From Gelria sp. Kuro-4 (GTDB lineage Bacteria; Bacillota; DTU030; DUMP01): 64,000 nt of DNA. Positions 34,501 through 41,158 of the stretch are shown here, one piece after another (the stretch's first letter is position 1; every line of letters starts with the position of its first letter). The stretch is taken from NCBI RefSeq assembly GCF_019668485.1, contig NZ_AP024619.1, positions 132,501 to 196,500 of the forward strand, in the 5' to 3' direction. Position numbers and translations under genes: made by a program. Below the pieces are notes generated by a model that had not been told where the DNA came from, made no database searches, and saw nothing but the letters and a program-made list of their open reading frames with translations.

Positions 34501-34588
34501 TGCGGATGTTGGCCAGAATGTACCGCAGCAGCACGAGGGCCACCAGCGGCGCAATGACGATGTCCAGCGGTCCGATGTGTACTTCCAC
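34490..34588 (-). CDS. Fst/Ldr-like type I toxin peptide, 32 residues
   Basis: Small hydrophobic peptide with one membrane helix (DIVIAPLVALVLLRYILANI) and a basic RKKK end. The core IVIAPLVALVL is very close to the LVIAPIFVGLVL segment of the Enterococcus Fst toxin. GTG at 34588, 5 nt after AGGAGGTG. The ribosome site lies in one arm of an 11-bp inverted repeat (34592-34602 with 34640-34650), so translation should be blocked in the folded leader. It lacks the acidic tail of Fst. It is too short for routine gene calling. Toxicity is inference; a leader or phage peptide is the alternative. Confidence 0.65.
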   Translation of the reverse strand: MEVHIGPLDIVIAPLVALVLLRYILANIRKKK

Positions 34589-34591
34589 CGC

Positions 34592-34650
34592 GGCACCTCC
34601 TCTCCCGGGTTCTCCCCGGGCCGCATGCCCCTCGGTAAAGAGGAGGTGCC
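34592..34650 (-). promoter_or_regulatory. Ribosome-site-sequestering hairpin of the toxin mRNA
   Basis: Minus strand GGCACCTCCTC (34650-34640) pairs perfectly with GAGGAGGTGCC (34602-34592), which contains the Shine-Dalgarno sequence. A further hairpin at the 5' end of the leader (AGGTTCC/GGAACCT, 34692-34671) could stabilise the message, as in Fst-family mRNAs. Confidence 0.75.
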
Positions 34651-34703
34651 TTTTCTCCCCGCGCATCGGCAGGTTCCGACAGAAAGGAACCTGTCCAAGA
34701 AAG

Positions 34704-34712
34704 ATTATAGCA
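34704..34712 (-). promoter_or_regulatory. Extended -10 promoter of the toxin mRNA
   Basis: Minus strand TGCTATAAT, an extended -10 with no good -35. The start is expected near 34697, just before the 5' hairpin. Confidence 0.55.
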
Positions 34713-34778
34713 AATCTTGAGGGATAATGCACCCAGGACAAAAGTTTATCACGGGCGAACCAACCGAGCCGGAACCTG

Positions 34779-35450
34779 TTGAAGACTATACCGAGCCCAG
34801 GGTACTGCAGGAAGGCGGCCTATCCCAGGCCACGCTGCAGAAAGGGCACGGATGCGTTCGATCTCACAGTGCGGGTGGCCGTCGAGACTCCGCACGCCGG
34901 CCGACGCCGCACTATCCTGCGGGCGCTCTGCACAGCTTTCCGCGCGCTCGACGCGGATAACTCGCTGGTGGCCAAGCGCGTGAAGCCATCTGGCCTACCC
35001 GGTGCTTGCGGGCGCTGCAACTGCAGAGCGCACCGGGCTGAAACTCAATGCGGACTATGTTACGCCGCCGGAAGCCGCGCATCTTTTTTATCTCCCCACG
35101 GGACCCGCTGCAGGTGCACCACGGAGTTCGGCGCGCCGATAGAGCCCTGCAACTTCAACCGAACTTTCTACCGCATCAGGGATAAGGCCAAGCTGTCAGC
35201 CAAGATAAACCTGCATGCGCTGCGGCTTACCTATGCCACACGCTTGATTGAACGCGACGTGCCAATGAAAACCGCCCAGGTGCTTCTCGGGCACGCGAGC
35301 TATCAGGTAACCGCCGATACGTACTCCCACGTGGCCCAGGAGAGCGAAACCCAGGCGGTGCAGGTCCTGAACGACCTCCTCCCGAAGTCAAGTAAACCCC
35401 CGCACTCCGCCGGGAAGAACCGCAAGAAAAAGACTTCCCCTCAGCGCTGA
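34779..35450 (+). pseudogene. Degenerate tyrosine recombinase (integrase) remnant
   Basis: The C-terminal third reads as a tyrosine recombinase: INLHALRLTYATRLIERDVP (degenerate HxLRHTxAT), VLLGHASYQVTADTYSHVAQ with the catalytic-type histidine and tyrosine. Upstream the reading frame loses homology, with fragments in another frame (EPVEDYTEPRVLQ from about 34790), so the gene has decayed by frameshifts. It points at tRNA-Val, 155 bp away, which is the normal placement of an element integrase beside its tRNA attachment site. Confidence 0.75.
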
Positions 35451-35476
35451 GCCGAGAGGAAGACAACCGTACAGCA

Positions 35477-35512
35477 ACCCGCAGGAAAGTACTGGTTTCC
35501 TGCGGGTTTTTA
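35477..35512 (+). terminator. Intrinsic terminator after the integrase remnant
   Basis: AACCCGCAGGAAA, 7-nt loop, TTTCCTGCGGGTT then TTTATT: a 13-bp perfect stem. Confidence 0.9.
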
Positions 35513-35604
35513 TTCGACTAACCACCATATGAAGCTACTGCTTAAATCGTTGCAGTAAAACTGGCTACTACAATAAACCTGGGTCCCAAAACCTTTGAGA
35601 ATAC

Positions 35605-35679
35605 TGGTGGGCGGAACAGGGATCGAACCTGTGACCCCCTGCTTGTAAGGCAGGTGCTCTCCCGCTGAGCTATCCGCCC
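35605..35679 (-). tRNA. tRNA-Val(UAC)
   Basis: Reading the minus strand from 35679: acceptor GGGCGGA, D-loop TAGCTCAGCGGGAGAGC, anticodon arm CTGCC-TTACAAG-GCAGG type with anticodon TAC (35647-35645), T-arm CAGGTTCGATCCCTG, 3' acceptor and an encoded CCA (35607-35605). The full cloverleaf is present. It is the likely attachment gene of the neighbouring integrase remnant. Confidence 0.97.
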
Positions 35680-35704
35680 GCATATACCCGGAATCCGCTT
35701 ATTT

Positions 35705-35733
35705 ATTTTAGCACGGCGCCCACCTGCCGTCAA
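35705..35733 (-). promoter_or_regulatory. Promoter of tRNA-Val
   Basis: Minus strand TTGACG (35733-35728), 17 bp, TAAAAT (35710-35705), about 25 bp before the tRNA. Confidence 0.8.
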
Positions 35734-35835
35734 GGTAGGGCGGCGCGCGGCCGCGCGGGAAAGGGACCTGAGGTTGGCCTTTTTTGCGTTGGTGCAAAGG
35801 TATGAAAGGGATCAGCTTGGATCCCTGAAAAGCGC

Positions 35836-35886
35836 TTGTATCCCCGACCGGCCTGTGGTATTATATCCATATTCGATATCGGGAGG
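35836..35886 (+). promoter_or_regulatory. Promoter and possible operator of the padR operon
   Basis: TTGTAT (35836-35841), 17 bp, TATTAT (35859-35864). An inverted repeat ATATC-N7-GATAT (35863-35879) overlaps the -10 and start point and could be the PadR autoregulatory site. The ribosome site GGGAGG is at 35881-35886. Confidence 0.65.
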
Positions 35887-35891
35887 CGATA

Positions 35892-36323
35892 ATTATCGAC
35901 CTCGAACGCGATCTGCTCTCCGGTTTTATCAAGCTGCACATCCTCTTTCACGCCGGGCAGGGGCCGGTGTACGGCATTCAGCTGATGGAGGTGCTCTCCC
36001 GGCACAGCTACAGCGTCAGCCCGGGCACGCTCTACCCCACCCTGCACCAGCTGGCCGCCGCCGGTTACCTGGTGCAGGAAAGCTGTTTGGTAGAAGGGCG
36101 CGTGCGCAAGTACTACCGGCTGACGCCCCGCGGCCGCGAAGCGCTGGCCGCTTCCCGCGCCCGGGTACGGGAACTGGTTGCGGAGCTCTTTCCGGGCCAC
36201 CTGAAAGAACCTGCACAAAAGGGGACCGCTTTAGTACCGCCCTCCTCCGACGGCGCACGACCTGACCTTGAAGAGCAGGGTTCAGGTCCGGGGAACGAGG
36301 ATCAGGAAGGAGAAACCGTATGA
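35892..36323 (+). CDS. PadR-family transcriptional regulator
   Basis: A protein of about 143 residues with a PadR winged helix: DLERDLLSGFIKLHILFHAG, GPVYGIQLMEVLSRHSYSVS, PGTLYPTLHQLAAAGYL and RKYYRLTPRGREAL. The C-terminal 40 residues are polar and probably disordered. Alignment to relatives puts the start at IDLERDL, but only ATT (35892) or ATC (35895) is available after GGGAGG; the first GTG (35967) would delete the first helix. It heads a six-gene operon and overlaps fetA by 4 nt, so it probably controls the genes after it. Confidence 0.75.
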   Translation: MIDLERDLLSGFIKLHILFHAGQGPVYGIQLMEVLSRHSYSVSPGTLYPTLHQLAAAGYLVQESCLVEGRVRKYYRLTPRGREALAASRARVRELVAELFPGHLKEPAQKGTALVPPSSDGARPDLEEQGSGPGNEDQEGETV

Positions 36324-37060
36324 CAGATAAACTGGTCTTGGAACAGGTGAGTAAAGAGGTGGGTGGACAGGCGCTGCTTGAGAACATCTCCTTTGCCGTA
36401 CCGGCAGGCAGCATCCTGGCGCTGATCGGGCCTTCTGGTGCCGGCAAGAGCACTCTGCTCAGCCTGCTCAACCGCCTGGAAGACCCAACCGGCGGCAGCA
36501 TCCGCCTGGATGGAGTGGACATCCGTGCCCTGGACGTGCTTGTCCTCCGGCGCCGGGTAGGGATGGTGTTTCAGCGCCCCTCCCTGTTCCCGGGCACGGT
36601 GGCAGCCAACATCACCTATGGTCCGGCGCTGCGGGGCGAAAAACCCGCGCAGGCGGCAGAAGAGTATCTAAAAGAAGTCGGTCTGCCGCCGGAGTTCGCC
36701 GCGCGCGACGCACAGAACCTGTCCGGCGGCGAGGAACAGCGGGTCGCCCTGGCCCGCGCCCTGGCTAACGGCCCGGAGGTACTGCTCCTCGACGAGCCGA
36801 CCGCCGCGCTGGACAAGACGGCCGCCCACCAGGTAGAGGAACTCATCGCCCGGATCTGCCGGCAGCGCGGGCTGACAGCCCTTTGGGTCACCCACGACCT
36901 GGAGCAGGCGCGGCGCGTGAGCGACCGGGTGGTCCTCATCGTCGGCGGGTGCAAAGTGGAGGAAGGCGCCACGGCAGACTTTTTCTTGTCGCCCCAGACG
37001 GAAACCGGGCGGGCCTTCCTGGCGGGACGCCTTGCGGAAAACAGCGGGGAGGTGCACTGA
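36320..37060 (+). CDS. fetA: ABC transporter ATP-binding protein, FetA/YbbL type
   Basis: A 246-residue ABC ATPase: Walker A LIGPSGAGKSTLLSLL (residues 35-50), Q-loop VGMVFQRPSLF, signature LSGGEEQRVALARAL, Walker B VLLLDEPTAALD and H-loop LWVTHDLEQ. Together with the next gene it matches the FetAB exporter of E. coli, linked to iron efflux and resistance to oxidative stress. Coupled by overlap to padR (ATGA) and to fetB (TGATG). Confidence 0.85.
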   Translation: MTDKLVLEQVSKEVGGQALLENISFAVPAGSILALIGPSGAGKSTLLSLLNRLEDPTGGSIRLDGVDIRALDVLVLRRRVGMVFQRPSLFPGTVAANITYGPALRGEKPAQAAEEYLKEVGLPPEFAARDAQNLSGGEEQRVALARALANGPEVLLLDEPTAALDKTAAHQVEELIARICRQRGLTALWVTHDLEQARRVSDRVVLIVGGCKVEEGATADFFLSPQTETGRAFLAGRLAENSGEVH

Positions 37061-37827
37061 TGTCCTACTTATCCCTTACCTTATCCCTCTCCTTCGTCGG
37101 TCTCGCCATGTTCATCTCCCTCTGGCAGCACCTGAAGCTGGAGAAGGACCTCCTGGTGGGTACGGTGCGGGCCTTTATCCAGCTGACTGCGGTGGGTTAC
37201 GTGCTGAAGTTTATCTTCGAGCCGGCCGGCTGGCAGTACGTCACGCCCATGCTGGCAGTGATGGTGCTCGTGGCAGGCCAGAACGCCGCCCGGCGCGGCG
37301 AGGGGCTGCCCGGCGCCTTCCGCCTGGCGACGCTGGCCATTGCCGTGGCCGAAGCCGTAACCTTGGGGATGCTGGTAGGGCTCGGGATCATTCCGTTCAC
37401 ACCGCAGTATGTAATCCCCATCAGCGGCATGGTAATCGGCAACGCCATGGTCGCCTCCGGCCTCACTCTCAACCGGCTGCGGGCGGAGGTGGCGGCCCAA
37501 CGGCCCGGCATCCTGGCCGCCCTAGCCCTAGGCGGCACCTCCCGCCAGGCGGCAGAGCCCGCCCTCAAAGCGGCGGTCAAGGCCGGCATGATCCCCACCG
37601 TGGATTCCATGAAGACGGTAGGCCTGGTGCAGCTGCCGGGCATGATGACCGGTCAGATCATCGCCGGCGCCAGCCCGGTGGAAGCGGTTAAGTACCAGAT
37701 CCTGGTGCAGTTCATGTTGAGCGCCTCGGTCGGGATCACCAGTATGCTGGTGGCCCTCCTGGGCTACCGCCTCTTTTTTACCTCGACCCACCAGCTACGC
37801 CTTCCAGGCACCATCCCCGGCCGTTAG
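37060..37827 (+). CDS. fetB: ABC transporter permease, FetB (UPF0014) type
   Basis: A 255-residue membrane protein with about seven helices. Family landmarks: LLVGTVRAFIQLTAVGYVLK near residue 30, ISGMVIGNAMVASGLTLNRL near 125, ALALGGTSRQAAEPALKAAV and VDSMKTVGLVQLPGMMTGQI. These are the signature segments of UPF0014/FetB. One-base overlap with fetA. Export of iron is the assigned role of the E. coli pair; here the link with iron-sulfur-rich dehydratase genes downstream is suggestive. Confidence 0.88.
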   Translation: MSYLSLTLSLSFVGLAMFISLWQHLKLEKDLLVGTVRAFIQLTAVGYVLKFIFEPAGWQYVTPMLAVMVLVAGQNAARRGEGLPGAFRLATLAIAVAEAVTLGMLVGLGIIPFTPQYVIPISGMVIGNAMVASGLTLNRLRAEVAAQRPGILAALALGGTSRQAAEPALKAAVKAGMIPTVDSMKTVGLVQLPGMMTGQIIAGASPVEAVKYQILVQFMLSASVGITSMLVALLGYRLFFTSTHQLRLPGTIPGR

Positions 37828-37852
37828 CACCCGAAAGACAGGGGGCATAGCT

Positions 37853-38995
37853 TTGCTCTTAACCACGTGCAGCTACATTCCTTTGGAAATCCCGTTGGCC
37901 CTGGGCATACCGGCGCGAAGGTTGATCGCTAAGCCCGCCGGCCCCCAGGCCGATCCCTATCTACCCCGGGATTTTTGTCCCTACGCGCGCGGCGTGCTGA
38001 GCCAGGTCTCGGCCGATGAGGCGTCTCGCGCGCATCTAGGCGTGGCCGTGGCCGGCTCCTGCGATGCAATGCGGCGGGTTTATGACGCGCTGCGGCACTA
38101 CGCTCCAGGCATTCGCAGCTATTACCTGGACGTACCCCGGACCCAGGATCAGGATGCCGTTTCCTACTACGCCGGTGTGCTCCGCTCTTTTGCCCGTGAG
38201 CTGGCGGCCGGCTACCCCGGCGCTCCGCCGGAAAAGGAATGGCCCGAGCGGCTTCGGCAAGCGGCTGAGGAGCTGAACTTTCTGCGCCGCGCCCTCCTTA
38301 CAGCCTATCCAACAGCCGAACCTGTTCCGAACAGCTCCGGCAGCGGCGAGAAGCCGCTTCGGGCGTGCGCTACTGTCACTGAGTGGGTAGAGCTCTGCCT
38401 CGCGCTGAACGAGGCGCTCGCGCTCCCGGGCCCCAGCCGGCCCCACCGGCTGCAGGCAGTCGAGGCCGTCCTACGCCAGAGAACCGCGCCGGCGGCGCTG
38501 CGGGGGCCGGCGGTGCTCCTTACGGGGAGCTTCCTGCTCGATGCTACAGTACCGGCGGCAATCGAGGCCACTGGGTTCAGCATTGCCGCCGTGGACTCCT
38601 GCCTGGGTTGGCGAAGCCTAAAGGTGATGCTCCCGGAAGCAGAGGGGGATATCTTTTCCCGCTTGGCTGCAGCCTACCTCAGAAAGCCTCCCTGCCCGCG
38701 CCTGCTTGTTCGCGAGGCCCGCCGCCGCTGGCTGGACGCGCTCCTCTTTACAGAGGGGAAGGCGGCCAAGGTCGACGGTGTGGTTTACTTCGTACCAAAA
38801 TTCTGCGATCACGGGTACTATGAAAGCGTGGATGTCAAGGACCGGCTCTCTGAGTATGGCCTGCCTTTCCTTCTCTTGGAAGGCGAATATGGCGCCGGGC
38901 TCACCGCCCAAACGCGCACCCGGCTCGCCGCTTTCCGGGAACTGCTGGAGGAAAGGAGAAGGGCCCAAGGCGCGCTCGAGGCAAAAGAGGAGTGA
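37853..38995 (+). CDS. 2-hydroxyacyl-CoA dehydratase D-component-like subunit (1)
   Basis: A 380-residue protein of the HgdB/HgdC-BcrB/BcrC family, which holds [4Fe-4S] clusters and carries out radical dehydration or reduction after receiving an electron from the activator. Cysteine sites: TTCSYIPLEIP, DFCPYARG, AGSCDAMRRVYDAL, VDSCLGWRSL and VPKFCDHGYYE. TTG at 37853 after AGGGGGC, 25 bp behind fetB. A CoA-transferase gene, expected for a fermentative dehydratase, is not present, so the substrate is open. A double-cubane-cluster protein is an alternative. Confidence 0.75.
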   Translation: MLLTTCSYIPLEIPLALGIPARRLIAKPAGPQADPYLPRDFCPYARGVLSQVSADEASRAHLGVAVAGSCDAMRRVYDALRHYAPGIRSYYLDVPRTQDQDAVSYYAGVLRSFARELAAGYPGAPPEKEWPERLRQAAEELNFLRRALLTAYPTAEPVPNSSGSGEKPLRACATVTEWVELCLALNEALALPGPSRPHRLQAVEAVLRQRTAPAALRGPAVLLTGSFLLDATVPAAIEATGFSIAAVDSCLGWRSLKVMLPEAEGDIFSRLAAAYLRKPPCPRLLVREARRRWLDALLFTEGKAAKVDGVVYFVPKFCDHGYYESVDVKDRLSEYGLPFLLLEGEYGAGLTAQTRTRLAAFRELLEERRRAQGALEAKEE

Positions 38996-39000
38996 CGGGC

Positions 39001-40371
39001 ATGAAAGAGAAGAAAGGAACAATAAGATCCGGCCCCCTCTCTCCCGGAGGCAACGTACGCGGTCTGCAGCTCGCTCGCATGTTCCTCACAAATAACCTGA
39101 CGTATTTCCTGGCCCGCCTGGCCCTCAGGCCGCTCGGGCGTCGGCTCCGGCCCTACCAGGAAGCGGCGGTCCAGGGTATCCTTGCGGAACTCCATGCCGC
39201 TTATTCCGGGGAGAAGCCCGTAATCTTTGCCAGTGCCTTCGTACCAACGGAGCTCATCTACGGGCTCGGCGCCATCCCCGTTCTGCCTGAAGTGTGGAGC
39301 GGTTTCGCCGCGGCGGCCGGGTTCGGTGCGCCGGCGGTAACCGCTTCCGAGGCGGCCGGTTACTCTCAAGACCTGTGCAGCTTTCACCGCTGCAGCTTGG
39401 GGCTGGAAAACCTCGAGCTTCTACCAAAGCCGGCGGCCGTCATTGTTTCGTCGCACCTCTGCGACGGCGGCCGGCGCTCACTCTACCGCCACAGCCGTTC
39501 GTTCGGCTGCCCATTCTACGTTCTCGATGTCCCCTATGCCGCGACGCCGGACGGAGCGGCCTGGCTCGCCCACCAGATTGAGCGCACAGCCCGAGATCTG
39601 GTGCTGAAGGTGCCCGGGCTCTCCCTCGCCGGCCTGCCGGGGGCACTCGCAGCCGCCAACCGCGCCCGCACCGAGTATCTGGCCGTCTGCCGGCTCAGGC
39701 GCGAGCGGCCCGCACCCTGGGCTGGGAGCGAGGCTTTGAACTACGTGGCGGTTTTCCTTTCGGGCTGGGGAAGCAGCTGGCTGCCTGAGTTTTACGCCCA
39801 GCTCAGGTGCCACTTGGAGGAAGCCATCCGCCGCCGCGCCTTTCCGGTCCCCCAAGAGCGCCACCGCCTGCTCTGGCTCAATCTTCGCCCCTACTACGCC
39901 ACCCCGATTTTCACCTACCTGGAAAAGGAGTGCAACACCTCCACAGCCTTCGAAGAATACAGTCACCTCTACTGGCCGGCGCACACCCCCGAAGCCTGGG
40001 CGGAAAGCTTAGCCGCCAAGCTCGTGGCCCACTTCGGCTGGGGACCGATCGAGCGGAGGCTGGCAACCGTCTGGTCCCTGGTCCAGGAGTATGGAATAGA
40101 CGGGGTAGTCCAGTTTAACCAATGGGGCTGCCGGCAGTCTAATGGCGGCGGTCGCTTCTTGGCCGACTTTTTGCGGGCGCGCGGTATTCCTTTTTTGGAG
40201 CTGGCGGGCGACGGCGTAGACGGGCGCAGTTCTGGAGCGGCCCAGCAGCTCACCCGCATTGCAGCTTTCGTTGAGTTGCTTGAAGCCCGAAATACGCTGC
40301 CGCCGGGTCGACGAATTGAGGCAATCACACGGCAAAACGAGGTGCATGATCATGCTGGTAGCCGGCATTGA
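39001..40371 (+). CDS. 2-hydroxyacyl-CoA dehydratase D-component-like subunit (2)
   Basis: A 456-residue second member of the same family. Landmarks: FASAFVPTELIYGLGAIPVL, CSFHRCSLGLENLEL, and the highly typical FNQWGCRQSNGGGRFLADFL followed by RGIPFLELAGDGVDGR. The ATG at 39001 has AGGAG 9 nt before; an in-frame GTG at 38992 has no spacing for that site. It follows subunit 1 by 5 bp and overlaps the activator gene by 20 nt. Two unlike subunits point to a heterodimer, as in HgdAB-type enzymes. Confidence 0.78.
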   Translation: MKEKKGTIRSGPLSPGGNVRGLQLARMFLTNNLTYFLARLALRPLGRRLRPYQEAAVQGILAELHAAYSGEKPVIFASAFVPTELIYGLGAIPVLPEVWSGFAAAAGFGAPAVTASEAAGYSQDLCSFHRCSLGLENLELLPKPAAVIVSSHLCDGGRRSLYRHSRSFGCPFYVLDVPYAATPDGAAWLAHQIERTARDLVLKVPGLSLAGLPGALAAANRARTEYLAVCRLRRERPAPWAGSEALNYVAVFLSGWGSSWLPEFYAQLRCHLEEAIRRRAFPVPQERHRLLWLNLRPYYATPIFTYLEKECNTSTAFEEYSHLYWPAHTPEAWAESLAAKLVAHFGWGPIERRLATVWSLVQEYGIDGVVQFNQWGCRQSNGGGRFLADFLRARGIPFLELAGDGVDGRSSGAAQQLTRIAAFVELLEARNTLPPGRRIEAITRQNEVHDHAGSRH

Positions 40372-41155
40372 CTCCGGTTCAACCGCCACCAAAGTGGTGC
40401 TCCTTGCCGACGGGCGGGTTTGTGCCGCCTACACTGCCGCCACAGGTGCAGACCCTCAGCGCGCGGCTGCGCGCTGCCTGGAAGCGGCTTTGGCCCGGGC
40501 CGGGGCTCCGGCCGCCGACGTAAAAGCCGTGGTGGCCACCGGCTATGGGCGCGAACGCTTGTCCCAAGCCGACCGGACGCTCACAGAGATCACCTGCCAT
40601 GCTCGAGGCGCTCACGCCCTGGTACCGGAGGCCCGGACCGTGATCGACATCGGCGGACAGGACTCCAAGGTGATCCGCCTCGACGACGCGGGACTGCTGC
40701 TCGACTTCGTCATGAACGACAAGTGCGCGGCCGGCACGGGACGTTTCCTCGAGGTTATGGCCAATCGGCTCGAGATTGACCTTATGAGTTTCGGCGGCGA
40801 GTGGCTCAGGGCCAAAGCGGCCGCCAAGGTTTCCAGCACGTGTACTGTTTTTGCGGAGTCAGAGGTGATCGGCCTGGTCGCCGCCGGCACACCGCGGCCG
40901 GTCATTATTCGCGGGCTGTGCGAAGCCGTGGCCGCGCGCATCGCCGGTATGGCGCGCCGGGCGGGCGTGGTCCCGGCCGTCGTTTTTACCGGCGGGGTAA
41001 GCCTGAACGCCGGGGTTAGAAAATCGCTGGAGCAGCTCATCGGGCAAAAAATAGTCGTGCCCCCACTCTCTCAGTTCATGGGGGCGTACGGAGCAGCGCT
41101 TTTTGCCAGGGACTTGGCCCAGGAAAGGGCGGAAGCGGCCGGCGTGTCCCATTAG
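40352..41155 (+). CDS. ATP-dependent activator of 2-hydroxyacyl-CoA dehydratase (BadF/HgdC family)
   Basis: A 267-residue ASKHA ATPase that in the dimer holds one [4Fe-4S] cluster and drives an electron into the dehydratase. Phosphate loop AGIDSGSTATKVVLLADG, second loop VIDIGGQDSKVIRL, cluster ligands Cys125 (NDKCAAGTGRF) and Cys164 (VSSTCTVFAESEV), and adenosine site VVFTGGVSLNAGV. ATG at 40352 is 9 nt after GAGG; ATG at 40346 is only 3 nt away. It is the last gene of the padR operon and converges with the surface-protein genes 3 bp later. Confidence 0.92.
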   Translation: MLVAGIDSGSTATKVVLLADGRVCAAYTAATGADPQRAAARCLEAALARAGAPAADVKAVVATGYGRERLSQADRTLTEITCHARGAHALVPEARTVIDIGGQDSKVIRLDDAGLLLDFVMNDKCAAGTGRFLEVMANRLEIDLMSFGGEWLRAKAAAKVSSTCTVFAESEVIGLVAAGTPRPVIIRGLCEAVAARIAGMARRAGVVPAVVFTGGVSLNAGVRKSLEQLIGQKIVVPPLSQFMGAYGAALFARDLAQERAEAAGVSH

Positions 41156-41158
41156 CAC

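Noticed and set aside
35863-35879. ATATC-N7-GATAT at padR as another copy of the ATPase operator
   Set aside because: The half-site lacks the CAC/GTG ends and the spacing differs.
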